DNA from: Hyaloraphidium curvatum
Lineage: Eukaryota; Monoblepharomycota; Hyaloraphidiomycetes; Hyaloraphidiales; Hyaloraphidiaceae
Direction: 5' to 3'
Length of the DNA: 64,000 nt
Assembly: GCA_025558095.1 (NCBI GenBank)
Contig: JAIVFI010000009.1
Span: forward strand, 682,001 to 746,000
Positions 22,545 to 34,018 of this stretch are shown here, one piece after another. Position 1 is the stretch's first letter; every line of letters begins with the position of its first letter. A program made the position numbers and the translations under genes. The notes beneath the pieces are model-generated. The model had not been told where the DNA came from. It saw only the letters and a program-made list of their open reading frames with translations, and ran no database searches.

Positions 22545-25500
22545 TCAATAGTGATCCACGCACGGCCTCATCCTCCTGTTCCTCATCCCCAGCCACCCGA
22601 ACGTCACGGGCGACGCCCTGTACGCCCCCGTGCCGTGTTTCGGCCAGTCGTTCATGTCCCACGCGCCGTTGCGGCGGTCGTAGAACGGCTGGCTCCAGTA
22701 CCCCTCCGAGAACTGCACGTACCCCAGATCGGCCCCCTCGGCCCCGCACACGATCCGGTTCTCCGGCGTCCGTGCGCCGGCGAGCACCTCGACCCTCCTG
22801 CACCCAGCACCCTCGAGCAGCGAGGTGAACCCTCCGTCGTCGGGCCCGCCGCTGCCCTTGGCGCCGCCGCAGGGCCAGTAGTACGACCTGACCACGGTGC
22901 CCGTCGTCTGCCCGTTGGCGTAGAGCCGCCAGTCGTCGGGCTTGGGCTCCCTGTACCGGTACCACGGCGCGCTGAAGGGCGGGAAGGTGCCGCCGAGGGG
23001 GTCCTCGTCGCCCCCGGACCAGGCCCAGGAGGGGTTGCCGGCGTACTCGAACGTCGAGCTGTCCTTGTCGCCGCACCTTGGACGGGGGCGGGGTCAGTCC
23101 GCCGCGGGACGGCACCCGCGGGGGCGGGACCCACCAATCGGGACAGACGCCGTACGCGCCGGCCTTGGACGTCGCGCACGACTGCGTGATGCCGTCGGTG
23201 GGCACCCACGAATCCCACTGGTCCACCGTGCACACGTCCCAGAACGAGGGTATGACCTGCCTGAGGTACCTGCGCCCCGCCGCGGCGGCCACGGCGCCGG
23301 CGACCTCGCCGGCCTTGCCGAGGGCGTAGTCGCCGCTGATGCCGATGCCCGAGGCCGCGTCCATGGCGTGGAAGTAGTACAGCCGCATGCGGTCCTTGTT
23401 GATGTCGTTCAGCAGCCTGTCGCGGAAGACCTTGAGGGTGGCGTCCAGCGAGCTCTTGAGGTAGGCCTTGAGCTTGTCCCCGCCCTGGTTGACCTCGGTC
23501 GCGGGCTTGAAGCTGAGCTCGCCCTCCTGCCAGAAGACGTAGTAGAACTCCTGCCTGCTCGGCGACGTGTTGTCCATGATGGGCACGATGCTGTCCAGCG
23601 AGGAACCCAGCAAGGCCAGCAGCGGTCCCCACAGCGGGCTGCCCGCCGCCCTGTCGCCGGCGCCCACGTCCACCCCGTTCCGCGCCCCGGCGTCGGCCAG
23701 CGCGGCGGTCGCCAGCGCGTCCAGGAACGCCCAGTGCACCATCCCGGCGAACCCGAACCCGAACCTGAACACGGTCCCGTCCGCCTTGCCCTGCCCCGCG
23801 AGCCGCTCCAGCGCCCCGAGCAGCGAAGCCTGCATCCCGTCGAACAGCGGCGCGACCAGGTTGTCCGCCGCCGCGAGCCACCCCTGCGAGCTCCCGAGCC
23901 AGGCGATCTCGCTGCGCACCTCGCACGCGGCCTCGCACCGCAGCGCGTCGCCCAGGGCCGCCTTGGCGTCGGCGGTGATCCCGCGGTCGCAGGTGCCGGA
24001 AACGAACTGCATGCAGCCCTGCGCGATGCCGGGGCACTGCTGCGGCGCCTGGCGCCCGACCTTTTCCGCGGATGGCGGCACCGCGCGGGCGGTCTTGCCG
24101 CCGCAGTCGCACGCCCCCGAAAACGCGCGGTCCCATGCGGCGGCCCACTCCACCAGCGCCCCGCTCTCCAACGTCTCCTTGGACCCGTACTCGGGCCTCA
24201 GGTCCGCGGTGCGCCCCTTTGTCGCCGCGCACGAGGCGTATGCGTAGGTCTTCAGCAGCGCGCCGTCCTCGGTGTAGGCCCTGTACCCGCTCAGGCCGCT
24301 GTCCTCGCGGAAGGGCACCCAGTCGGGGAACGAGTCCCGGTACTCGCCCGAGTTCTTGTCGCTCCCGAGGTTGACCTTCCACCCCTTGGGCACCTGCGCG
24401 ACGGCCGCGAGGAAGCCCGTCGGCGCCGGGCCGCAGGTCGAGGTGCGCGCGTCGATCCAGCAGCTAGCGCACTCGCCGGGGGAGGAGACCTTGGCCCCCG
24501 CGGGCTGCTTGCCGGAGCACGTGGCGGTGCCGTCCGCGTGGGCGTCGTATTCGGTGCGGACGACGGGCAGGCACAGGCCCGTCTCGAACACGGCGGCGTC
24601 GCAGGCGGTGCCGGCGGGGCACTCGGCCGTGAAGACGCCCTTGTCCAAGCAGGGGGTGCAGGTGCCCGGGGGCACCGCGAGCTTGGCGGTGTCGAAAAAG
24701 GGGCCGGGGACGGCGTTGTCCTTGTTGGCCGCCTGGCCGGCCGATGGCGTGCCGGCGCCCTTGGGGCACGCGAACTTGGGGTCGCGCAGGGGGGTCGGCT
24801 TGTCGACGCAGATGCCGAGGACCATGTCGCAGGTGTAGGGCGCGTCGCAGGGGTTGTAGGACACCTTGCCTGTGAGGGTGGAGGGGAAGATCAGAAGCTT
24901 GGCGAAAAAGGGAGCGCCGGTCCGCCCACCGTAGTACAGAGTATCGGTGTTGGTGACGACGCACGTCGAGCCCTTGCCCCCCAAGGAGCGCCGCTTGATG
25001 CCGCTGCCGCCGCCCGCGTCCGAGGCATTCCGCGGCGGCACGCGCGCGTTGCGCCACGCGGCGACGATCTCGGCCGCGCGGTCGCAGTTCCTGTTGAGCG
25101 GCGCAACGGCGGGCAGCAGCTCCGAGTTTGCCGGGATGCACTGCCCGCAGACAAAGACGTGGTCGCACTGGCAGACGATGCCGTGCGAGGCGAGGCCGGC
25201 GTAGTCGCGCGTGCAGCTGGCGTTGGAGCCGGGGAGGAGCTCGGCCAGGGGCAGCACGGCGGGGCCGCCCTTCTCGCCGAAGCACTCGACGACGGAGGCG
25301 CAGGTGCCGTTCGTGCAGCAGCCCGAGGCGCAGGCCGCCGGCGCGCTGCAGGCGGCGCCGTGTGGAGCGCCGAGCCCGGCGGGGAAGCACGCCGACGAGT
25401 GCGCACACGCGCCCGCGAGGCAGCAGCCTGAGTCGCACTGCTGCCACGTCGACGCGGAGCAGCCGGCGCCGCGGTTGGCGCCTCCCGGCCAGCACACGGC

Positions 25501-25704
25501 GTGCGGGGCGCAGGTGCCGCCGACGCAGCACCCCGTCGTGCACTCCGAGTACGTCGACGCCGCGCACGCCTCGCCGAGCCGCGACGCGGAGAGCGCGTCG
25601 GCCGCCGCGATGGCCGCCTGCGCGTCCGGCGCGCGGGGGACGGGCCCGCTGGCAACCGCGGCGACCAGCGCCGCGAGGAAAACGGCGATGGCGGGAAGAC
25701 GCAT
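22545..25704 (-). CDS. Large cysteine-rich secreted protein
   Basis: Exon 1 is 25704-23135 and exon 2 is 23076-22545, giving 1033 residues. A signal peptide (RLPAIAVFLAALVAAVASG) is followed by three short repeats with a -CC-x-(G/N)-x-C- core: TTGCCVGGTCAP, DSGCCLAGACAH and ASGCCTNGTCAS, about residues 45-130. The long remainder has many cysteines and conserved-looking aromatic segments (FYYVFWQEGELSF, RMRLYYFHAMDAASGIGISG, YWSQPFYDRRNGAWDMNDWP). There is no membrane anchor at the C-terminus, which ends CVDHY. I do not recognise the large domain. A wall-associated or secreted enzyme or adhesin is possible; no catalytic motif is evident. Splicing creates PDWCGDKDSSTF and rescues the frame. Confidence 0.7.
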
Positions 25705-25734
25705 TTCGCGGTGTGGCCCGTGGCTCCGCCGCCC

Positions 25735-25741
25735 GATATAA
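25735..25741 (-). promoter_or_regulatory. TATA-like element
   Basis: TTATATC on the minus strand about 31 bp upstream of the start codon of the large secreted protein. If it is the TATA box, the 5' leader would be extremely short; it may serve an alternative start. Confidence 0.3.
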
Positions 25742-26194
25742 GCCGCCGCCTCGAGCCGCCCGGGGCGCGGGGGGAACTTTCCGAGTGGGGCGGAGGGGCG
25801 AGCAGGCGCTGGCGCAGCGCGGGCTGGGGGCCCCTGGCTGAACCAAAAGCCGATTATTCCCCCGACGGCCGACCCGTCTATATTGGCCAATCGCCGGGAT
25901 GGATTACGGCCATGTTGCTCCGGGTTCCACCGCGCCCTCGGCCGCCGGGCCTGGACGGGACATCGGTGCGGGAGACCGCCCGGGACCCCGGCATCAGAAG
26001 CGCCGCCCCACGCAACCAGGCACTTTCTTGTCCTTGGCGATCTTGGCCTCGAGGCGTGCATCGCAGCATGGAGCCGAGTCCATGCGGCCGCAGGGTCGGT
26101 GTGGGCGGGGTAGGTGGTTGCGGACGCATTCGCGTCTCATCGGGTCATCGGGCAGGCCGTCTTCCCAGCGCCCGCCATCGCCGCCGTCCAGAAT

Positions 26195-27900
26195 CACCTC
26201 CGCGCGCGGCCCCGCGGCCCGGCACCATCGCGATGGCGCCAACGAGTGCCATGTCCATATGAGCCTCCGGCCGCGGGGCCCGCCGCACGCCTGCGCTGGC
26301 GCGCGATGCGCCACGTCACCGCACGGCCGGACGGGGAGGGAGGCACCCGCGCGCCGGACAGCCTCCATCGCAGCCGATGGTTGCGATTCGAGGCCCGAGA
26401 AGGCCGCGCGGGGGCATTCGGACCCGCGTGGGAGGGACACGGGACGGACGGGCCGGGGCGCCGGAGGCTTCTCCTGTCGACCTGGCGCCTCTGCGGGGCC
26501 CCGTAAAGGACGGGAAGTCCGGCGCCACGGAGGGACATGCTCGGACGGAACAGGAGCAACTGACGCGGCCGGCACCGGGCTTCCGCACCCGTCGCGGCTG
26601 GCCTTGTCGCGACATTGACCGCGTCGAAGCCGGGTGCCGGCCCGCCCGCCCGGACCATCGGCAACGATACCTGGGATGACTTACGCTTCGAGGTGGCACC
26701 CGTGGGCGTATGGATGCGACGGAGCACAACCGGCAGGTCGTGCTCGTCGATTGCCATGCCGTCCGCGGGGGCTCCCTACAATCCAAGTACTTGGTCGCTC
26801 GGGGTCGGAGTACCATCGGCGGACCGTGCACTCAGGAGCTCTTTCACCTTTCGGCGCTACTGCACCGCATCACGGAGCCCGTCGGACGCTCGGGCGTTCA
26901 CGGACGGGCGAAGGCGGCACCCGCGCCGGGGACCGCATTTCATCGCAGCCCAAGGTCGCGGTGGGAATGCGTGATCAAGTTCGCGGGGATTGCGTGGTGC
27001 TCCGGCGCAGGACGGATGGGCCATAGGAGGCCGAGGCGCCGGAGGCTTATGCGTCGGGGGCCGCCGTTGCGGAGGCCCCGTCGTCCGAGACCCGACAATT
27101 CTCCGGCGCCGCGGCCTATATCTTCGGACTAGGAAAGGCTCGATCATGCTGGTCTCCAAGGAAGTGGCCGGCGCGGAACGGCTCGACGGGTCGCGGCGAG
27201 GAACCGCGATCTGTCGCGAAAGACCGTGCCGGCAACTCCCGGCCCCGACCGGACCCGGACTTGTTCCGATCGTGGCGCCTCGAACTGCGGAGCGTCGGAG
27301 CGGCGCCCGCGGTCGGCATGGGACCGGCGCAGCCACACGCCGCCCTGGTTGCGCGTGATTCGATCCAGACGGCCGCAGGGGCAGTCACGTGTCCGCACCA
27401 ACTTCGCATGTTGGCAGAGGAGCCGGCTGCGGCAGCGACGTGGAGCTGCATATATTGCAGTTCCCTGATAGTCAGCTTGTCCTGCTGCCGGCTCCGAAGC
27501 ACGCGCATCGTACAGAGCCTTCACGGGTATCGATCGGGACAGAGGATTGAGAGAGCTGGTTGGATTTGCCCTCGACGGAGGCATCGGGACGCCACGATAT
27601 CGATCGGAAAGCGGACAAGGCGGCGGATGCCACGGATGGGATGGCACCCGCTCAGTCGGGCTCCCTTCGTCGCGGCCGCGGACCGCAACGAACGGGGCTT
27701 GATCTCCGAGGGGGCACGCCAGCTCGGACATGCACGGTGCGGACCGGAGAGGCATGTGTACGTAACTGGACAGCGATGCGCCGGGTTTCGCGGCTGGACC
27801 ACTAGCTCGGAGATCCAGATGAACACCCGTGTCTTCGAACGCATGGGCATCGGAGCCGGCGGCGTGCGGCCTACGGAGCTGCAGTTCGGAGCTCTGTACT
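26195..27900. repeat. Diverged dispersed repeat, copy 2 (intergenic)
   Basis: This segment carries the same landmarks as 11540-12990 in the same order: GGCCGCGGGGCCC, CACGTCACCGCAC and CATCGCAGCCGA with GGTTGCGATTC (about 26195-26395), then GTCGCGGCCGCGGACCGC and, at the end, GGCGGCGTG plus GGAGCTCTGTA (about 27665-27900). A third partial match to the first block, with GGCGGCACCCGCGCC and CATCGCAGCCCA, lies at 26880-26985. Nothing coding can be supported from 25742 to 28209. Confidence 0.5.
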
Positions 27901-28209
27901 TCACCGACTGCTGCCTGCACCGGCGAGCTCTGATTTGTTCGTGGGCGTTTCGATACAGGTCGGCGCCTCACGAGGGACCGCGCGCGATTCCGGCAAGAGC
28001 TGGCACTACGTGAGGGGGTCCTGAGCCGCCGTGTTCGTCACGGATTGCACAGTCCGGTGTATTCCAGACGACAAATGGATCTCTCCTTAAGATCATCCGT
28101 TCTAAAGCTCCGGCGAGGTAGTCCGAGGTTGGCACGTCGATCGAGTCTGCTCTGCTTTGCCACCGCCACCCACTCCTCTGTCCCCCGCGCGCCTAAACAC
28201 AGCGTCGCG

Positions 28210-29841
28210 ATGGCGGACGTTCGCGACATGGCGGAAGACCGCGGAGACACCGCAGTTGCCGTCGAGCCGGGGGAGCCGCACGCAGCGGACGCGGGCGCCG
28301 TCGTTTCCGAGGCCGCCGCCGCCGGGTCGCCGCGCTCTGAGGCCGAGACGGAAATGCCCGACGCGGAGCTCGCGTCGGTCGTCGTCGACGACGCCCCGCA
28401 GAAGGACGCCCCGCAGAAGGACGCCCTGCAGAAGGACGCCCCGCAGAAGGACGAGCCCGCGCCGGAGAGCGCGCCCGCGCCGCCGGACCCCCCGCCCGAC
28501 GGCGGCCGCACGGCGTGGTCGCAGGTCGTCGCAAACTTCTTCATCCAGTTCTTCGGCGTCGGCTTCTCGACCGCATTCGGCGTCCTCGTGCGCTTCTACA
28601 TCTCGACGGGCTTCTTCGGGCCGGGCATCAACCAGACCGCCGTCTCGCTCATCAACGGCGTGGGAGGCTGCGTCGGCTTCATCATCGCGCCGTTCGTCGG
28701 CACTTTTGCCGACCGCTACGGGTACCGCCTCATTTCCGTGATCGGCGCCGTCATCTTTGCCGCCTTCAACCTCGTCGCGGGCTTCTCGAACGGCAGCTAC
28801 GCGGTGGCCTTCCTGTTCCAGGGCCCGCTCTCCTCCATCGGCTTCATGATGAACTGGATCCCGTCGGTCGGCACCGTCGCGCAGTGGTTTACGACGCGCC
28901 GCGGGCTGGCCATCTCGATAGGCGGAGCCGGGTCGGGGTTGGGCGGCCTGGCCATGGCGTCGCTCACGCAGTACCTGCTCGACCGGCTCGGGTTCCAGTG
29001 GGCCATCGTGACCCTGAGCGGCATTCTGCTCGCGACCCTCTCCCCCTGCGCCCTGATCCTCCGCACCCGTCTGGCTCCCAAAAGGCGCAAGTTCTCCGTC
29101 GACTTTTCCTCTTTCAAAGACCCGACCTTTGTCCTCCTCTGGGCCGCGTGCTTTAGCTGTTATTTTGCATTCCCGCTTCCACTCGTCTTCCTCCCCAGCT
29201 ATGCCTCGCAATCCGGCATCGCCGCATCTACCGCCGCCCTCGTCCTCGGCGTCAACAACGCCACCTCGGCCCCGGCCCGCATCTCGTGGGGCTGGCTCAT
29301 GGACCGCATCGGTGCCGTCAACGTGTTTGCCCTCGCCTGCGCCGTAGCGGCCATCTCGTGCTTCGCCCTCGCGCCCTTCGCCAAGTCCGAGGGACTGCTG
29401 TTCCTCTTCGCCATCCTGTACGGCGGGTCGGGGGGCTGCTTCATGATCTTTCCCCCCACAACCACCGCGCACCTGTTCGGAGTTGCCGAGACGGCGAGCA
29501 AGCTCGGGCTGATCTACCTGTCGCTGGCCGTCGGCGCGCTGCTCGGGACATTTTCCGGTGCGCAGTCATGCAGCGCCGAAACCGGTTCCCCTGACGTTCT
29601 CGTTCGTGTTCGTTCGCAGGCGGCCAGATCCTCGCCTCCCACACGTACGGCGGCTCCACTGACTACACCGCCTTCTGTAAGTTCTCCCCCCTGCTGGACC
29701 CCAACCGGACTCCCTGACCTGACCGCCGTCTTCCCCGTTCCGCCAGGGATGTTTTGCGGCACCGCATGGGCGTGCGGGTGCGTGCTGCTGCTCGGGCTCA
29801 AGGTGCGGCTCAAGGGATGGAGGGTAGCGGAGAAGGTGTAG
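28210..29841 (+). CDS. MFS transporter, monocarboxylate-porter-like
   Basis: Exons 28210-29557, 29620-29676 and 29747-29841 give 499 residues. After an acidic, disordered N-terminus of about 95 residues with a fourfold APQKD-type repeat, the MCT-like signature DGGRTAWSQVVANFFIQFFG appears, followed by about 12 hydrophobic segments. These include INGVGGCVGFIIAPFVGTFA with DRYGYR (MFS motif A region), GLAISIGGAGSGLGGLAMAS and ARISWGWLMDRIG in the second half. Such fungal MCT-like porters move carboxylates or related solutes across the plasma membrane. The last two short exons rebuild the final helix (GGSTDYTAFWMFCGTAWACG). An in-frame upstream ATG at 28075 would add 45 residues and is less likely. 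Confidence 0.8.
   Translation: MADVRDMAEDRGDTAVAVEPGEPHAADAGAVVSEAAAAGSPRSEAETEMPDAELASVVVDDAPQKDAPQKDALQKDAPQKDEPAPESAPAPPDPPPDGGRTAWSQVVANFFIQFFGVGFSTAFGVLVRFYISTGFFGPGINQTAVSLINGVGGCVGFIIAPFVGTFADRYGYRLISVIGAVIFAAFNLVAGFSNGSYAVAFLFQGPLSSIGFMMNWIPSVGTVAQWFTTRRGLAISIGGAGSGLGGLAMASLTQYLLDRLGFQWAIVTLSGILLATLSPCALILRTRLAPKRRKFSVDFSSFKDPTFVLLWAACFSCYFAFPLPLVFLPSYASQSGIAASTAALVLGVNNATSAPARISWGWLMDRIGAVNVFALACAVAAISCFALAPFAKSEGLLFLFAILYGGSGGCFMIFPPTTTAHLFGVAETASKLGLIYLSLAVGALLGTFSGAQSCSAETGSPDVLVRVRSQAARSSPPTRTAAPLTTPPSVSSPPCWTPTGLPDLTAVFPVPPGMFCGTAWACGCVLLLGLKVRLKGWRVAEKV
28393..28452 (+). repeat. 15-bp tandem repeat in coding sequence (4 copies)
   Basis: Four nearly perfect copies of GCCCCGCAGAAGGAC encode APQKD-APQKD-ALQKD-APQKD in the cytosolic N-terminus of the MFS transporter. 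Copy number may vary between strains. Confidence 0.85.
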
Positions 29842-29959
29842 CCGAAAATGACCCTCGGGAAAGACGGGTCTGCTCTGTCGCAAAGGACTCGAAGGAATAC
29901 CACGCTTTCTCACCCCGATTCCCACTTCGGACTTGAAGTCCGATTCGGATTCTCGACCA

Positions 29960-31348
29960 CTAGCGCCGGGTCAAGCAGCCCTCGGCTCGCTCCCTCACCC
30001 TCTTCAAATACTCCCGCCGCAGCTCGGCGAACTCGTCGCCAAGAAGATCCACGTGGGTCGATAGGAGAAGGATCGCGAGGCATTGATTGCGTTGCTCGGC
30101 CGGCCTTTGGAACGGCAGCATGGGGATGCCGGGCCACCCGTCTCCCAGCGCGACGGCGGCCTTCGTGAGCCCGCGCAGCCCTAGGGCAAACTCCGCGACG
30201 CTCTCGGGGCCGTCGGTGCCTTTCAGCTCCAGTCCGCGATCTGAGCTGTATCTACCGGCCCCACGCCCGATGCGGAGGGTCTGGAGCTCCGGCCAGGGGC
30301 GAAAGTCGCTGAGCTGGGGCAAGCTCAGCACGTTGAGCTTCAGGTGGTGCACTGTTCCGAGCCAGGCCATCAGCTGGAGGTCCGCGAGGCACACCTCGTC
30401 CTTCTTCTCGAAGCACTCCGCCTCCAGGTTGTCGATCACGGTCGGCTGGAAACCGCTCCGCCTGACCAGGGCGCGGAAAATCCGCCAGTCCTGCGGCGTG
30501 AAGCGGTCCCACGCCGCCACGACATGTGCGGGGATCTCCTCGGCAAACTCCAGGGCCGCACGGTTGTGCTCCGCGCGGGGACCGACAAACATCCACAGGT
30601 TGAGCTCTACGCCCGCCTGGGGACACGCGCTGAGGACGGCCGTGGCAATGGAGGTGTCGGCATGGCCCCACAGGGTGAGCTTACGGAGGGAGGGTGGCGG
30701 CCGGATGCGCGGGATGTCGCCTGGGAAAAAGAGCCTGCGGTCGTAGGGCAGGGTGATTCGAAGCTCCTCCAGGGCTGATAGCGGCAGGGAGAACAACGCG
30801 AGGAATTCGCCCGCGGTGTACGCGTCAATCCAGAGGTAGCGAATATTGGTGAACCTGCCCAGCACCGCAATGAGCAAGCTGGCATGGAGTTCGTCGTTGT
30901 CCATCACGGTCAGCTCCCGCACCGCGTGGGCATGCTGTCCGGTCGCCGTGCCCCACAGCTTCTCGAACAGCGCCCCAGGACGTCTCACCCGGTGCTCCGC
31001 ATCGACCTTGAGATCCGGCGTGGATTTGAGGCGCGGCGCAAGCAGGTGGTAGCACGCCCGCGACATCCTCGTCATCCGGACGAACGTGCTGTCGCACTTG
31101 CGCTCCACAAAGTCGGCGACCCGCACCAGGAGCTTGGCCGGAAGCCGGGGCCCGTATCCCGCCCCTTGGATCTCCCCATAGGAGCCCTCGTCGATGGGGA
31201 GCGGGATCCCGGCCCGGTCGAGGACGCCCTCGAGCAGTGCGACTCGGCGCTCCAACTGGGCTATGCGCCGACGGAACGTCTCCCGCTCGGCGTCGGCGAG
31301 CGGCCCCCCTTCCTGCACCGCCGGCGGTCGTTCTTGGCACGACAACAT
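29960..31348 (-). CDS. F-box-like / leucine-rich protein with N-terminal coiled coil
   Basis: The 462-residue frame starts at the first usable ATG (31348); codons further upstream lack one. Residues about 18-45 form a coiled coil (RETFRRRIAQLERRVALLEG). The next segment, LPAKLLVRVADFVERKCDST with MSRACYHLLAPRL, resembles a degenerate F-box. The rest alternates short hydrophobic strands and charged turns as in irregular leucine-rich repeats (NIRYLWIDAYTAGEFLALFS, SLRKLTLWG, ELQTLRIGRG). F-box proteins recruit substrates to SCF ubiquitin ligases; here that role is inferred only from the pattern. No intron is seen. Confidence 0.55.
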   Translation of the reverse strand: MLSCQERPPAVQEGGPLADAERETFRRRIAQLERRVALLEGVLDRAGIPLPIDEGSYGEIQGAGYGPRLPAKLLVRVADFVERKCDSTFVRMTRMSRACYHLLAPRLKSTPDLKVDAEHRVRRPGALFEKLWGTATGQHAHAVRELTVMDNDELHASLLIAVLGRFTNIRYLWIDAYTAGEFLALFSLPLSALEELRITLPYDRRLFFPGDIPRIRPPPSLRKLTLWGHADTSIATAVLSACPQAGVELNLWMFVGPRAEHNRAALEFAEEIPAHVVAAWDRFTPQDWRIFRALVRRSGFQPTVIDNLEAECFEKKDEVCLADLQLMAWLGTVHHLKLNVLSLPQLSDFRPWPELQTLRIGRGAGRYSSDRGLELKGTDGPESVAEFALGLRGLTKAAVALGDGWPGIPMLPFQRPAEQRNQCLAILLLSTHVDLLGDEFAELRREYLKRVRERAEGCLTRR

Positions 31349-31620
31349 ATCAAAGCATGCTACGGCGGAGTGGAAACGGCGCGGCTGGAGTCGGGGAGCT
31401 CGACCGAATTCGGCGCGGCGCGTTTGGAAGGCAGGTGACTCCGTGGCTGCCAAGACCTGGACCAGATTTCACGAGCCTTTCATCATTGCTTGCGCCTACC
31501 GCTCGCCGCCTAACCGCCGCAACAGTCTCTACAAACCATGTTCCAGAACTGCCCGATCCACTTGCATCACCAGGGGAGCTGGGCCGGCAAACCACCACCT
31601 TTCGCACACAGCATCCGCGG

Positions 31621-33562
31621 CTACCTCCCCATGCTCCCCTTGGCATCCGCGTTCCCCTCCCTCAACGCCGCCCAGTCCCCCACCGTCTCGGGATGCAGCT
31701 TCTCCGCCCTCACCCCACGCCGCAGGGACAGCGAACCGGCGCTGCCGGCCGCCCCCAAGCTCGCCAAGGTGCCCCCCGTCGGCGCGCGCGCGGGCTGCGG
31801 CGGCTCGGGCTCGGGTTCGGGCCGGGGGCTGGGCGGGCGGATCATGATGGGCGCGAGGACCTGCACGTGGAATGGGGTAAGCTGAGCCCAATGCCGTGAA
31901 ACACTGGGTCCGATGCGGCCCACCTTGCGCTTGAACTTTGCGTACTTCGACTCGGGGGGCTCCAACGCGTCGGTGGCACCCCGATCCACGGGTGCCTCTT
32001 CCTCGTCCTTCGGCGGGGTGCCGTCGTGGTCGAGGGATCCGTTCAGCTCCGCACCTGGACGGTGCTCGACTTCCAGGACTTGAAAGCGAGCGCAGATTAG
32101 GAGCTGACAGCCAGCAAAAGTTCCAGGCCACGCACCCTTCATCACTCTTTCGGTCCCTCCGCCGACAAACACGACCGAGATGAAGATGATGACGAGCTGC
32201 CAATAACGATCAGTTGCAGTCCACCCAGCACCCTTTGTGCGCGCTCACTGTCGTGCCCACGCAGAGCTGCCTGTACGCGAGCGGCAGATAAGCGTTCTCG
32301 CCGAGCTCGAGCGAGAGCACAAAGGCAATTCCGCCCCGCAGGCCGGCGTAAATGAGGAACAAGATCCCCCTCCACCCGAACCGATCCTCCTTGCGCACCT
32401 TGGTCAGGTTGCAGAGCGGTACCAAAAGTACGATCGACGCAATCCTTCCCACGAGGATGGCGCACACCGAGTAGGCGATGACGGCCGCGTCGTAGGTCCG
32501 ATCCTGATCCGACGTGCCCAGGATGCCGAAGCCGAGGTACACGAAGAGCATGTTCTCGAGGAACAGGCTGAGCACCCGAAGAACCTTCTCCACGGTGCGC
32601 TCGGCCTCGGGGCTGAGACTGGGCACCACGATCTCGGCGCAGAACATGCCCATGGCTAGTACCGTGATTATGCCCGAGAGGGCGAAGTAATCCGAAAAGA
32701 TGTAGGAGCAGTAGGCCAGCCCCAACACGAGGGCCGTCTCATTGACGCTGCCGCGCTGCCGGTACGGTATCCACCGCAGGGCGAGCGCGACCACCACGCC
32801 GAAGAGCAGTCCGACGCCGAGGGCGCCAAAGAAGATCGCCAGGGCCCGGCCGATAGCCCGGCCGACCGTCCCCGCGCCGATCTCCGACCCCGGTTCCAGC
32901 AGCTGCGAGGTGAGCTGGTACATGATGATGGCCACGGCGTCGTTGAGCGCGGCCTCGCCGAAAATCAGCGTGTCCAGGTCCGGGTGGCAGGGGACGGCCT
33001 GGAAGGTGGCCAGCACCGAGACGGGGTCCGTGGCGGCAAGTACCGAGGAGAAGGTGAGGGATTCGAGGAAGGATTCGAAGCCGCCCTGGTGGTATGCCAT
33101 CGAACAGGCGTACATGATGGCGGCGGCGACAAAGGAAGAAATGACGACGCCCAAAGACGCGGTGGTGAGGATGAAGACCAGGTTCTTGCGGAAGCGGGGC
33201 CGGTTCACAGAGTACCCGGCCTCGAACATGATCGGAGGGAGGATCACGTAGAAGAAAAAGGTCGAGTTGAGCACGACGGCGAACTCGAGGGCGCCCCCGG
33301 ATCCATAGTTGACGGCGGCGCCAACGGCCAGGCCGATGAGCACGCAAATCGTGGTGTCGGGGAGGAACAGCCAGCGTGCGCGCCACGTGAAGACCGAAAT
33401 CGACATCCCGACGACCGTGCAGGCGATGGCAATCATTCCGGCGAGGGCCATGCCGGCCTCGAAAGTCTCGACCTCGTCCGGCGTCGGCGCGGTGCCGTTC
33501 AGCGCGGCATCGTACCGCGCCCCGAGCTGGCTGCCGGGACCAAACGCCCGAAGCCGCGGCAT
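31621..33562 (-). CDS. Na+/H+ exchanger (NHE/CPA1 family)
   Basis: Exons 33562-32249, 32196-32136 and 32078-31621 close in phase to 610 residues. CPA1 landmarks: FFFYVILPPIMFEAGYSVNR, SSVLAATDPVSVLATFQAVP, the ion-binding-type FGEAALNDAVAIIMYQL, and YAGLRGGIAFVLSLELGEN, then the splice-formed VVFVGGGTERVMKVLEVE that normally closes the membrane domain. A proline- and glutamate-rich C-terminal tail of about 150 residues (PPSPRPEPEPEPPQPARAP) follows. The product exchanges Na+ or K+ for H+ at the plasma membrane or an endosomal/vacuolar membrane and sets pH and ion balance. Two introns near the 3' end are needed; without them the reading ends early. Confidence 0.9.
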
Positions 33563-34018
33563 TGTTTGGTGGCGACAAGGAGGGTCCGCACGCGAGGCCG
33601 GAGAGGCACACTGAGGCGGGCCCTTGGTGTTCGCCCTCCCGGTACCGAAGAAAAGCACGCGGTGTACCGGTCCCCTGTGGTGCTCCCGGCCGTGCCTCGG
33701 AGAGAGGACAGAGCGGACGCGTCACGCGTCTCCCGCGGGATCCGGCGAGTTCACGCACGCCGGCCCGTCGGAAGCGGTGCCGGCGCCAAATATGCGCTCA
33801 TGGCTCGCGGAACCGGAACAGAGCCCCTCTTCCGGAAGCGGGGCTGGCCGGAAGTCCGCGATGTGGCTGGCTCACACATGCGAAGTGTGGCGCAGCGCCT
33901 GGGTCCGGGGTCGAAGTTCACGTCCACCGCAAATCCGCTCTTCTCTTGCAGTCCAGGAGAGCTACAGGGATGGGATGTGACGGATCAAGAGTCAGACAGC
34001 ACGTTGATGTTCAAGAGG
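33563..34018. other. Intergenic spacer
   Basis: A 456-bp stretch between the exchanger start and the stop of the helicase-like gene, both on the minus strand. It should contain the exchanger promoter. I see no further gene or clear element. Confidence 0.5.

Noticed and set aside
19894-26061. A minus-strand open frame of more than 2000 codons spanning the ArAE paralogue 2 and the large secreted gene
   Set aside because: Its N-terminal half is the true secreted protein, but after the intron at 23077-23134 the frame is wrong; the rest is a GC-driven shadow of the ArAE gene in another frame.
28075-28209. Upstream ATG for the MFS transporter
   Set aside because: The extension has no conserved features and the ATG at 28210 is followed by the usual acidic tail; not excluded.
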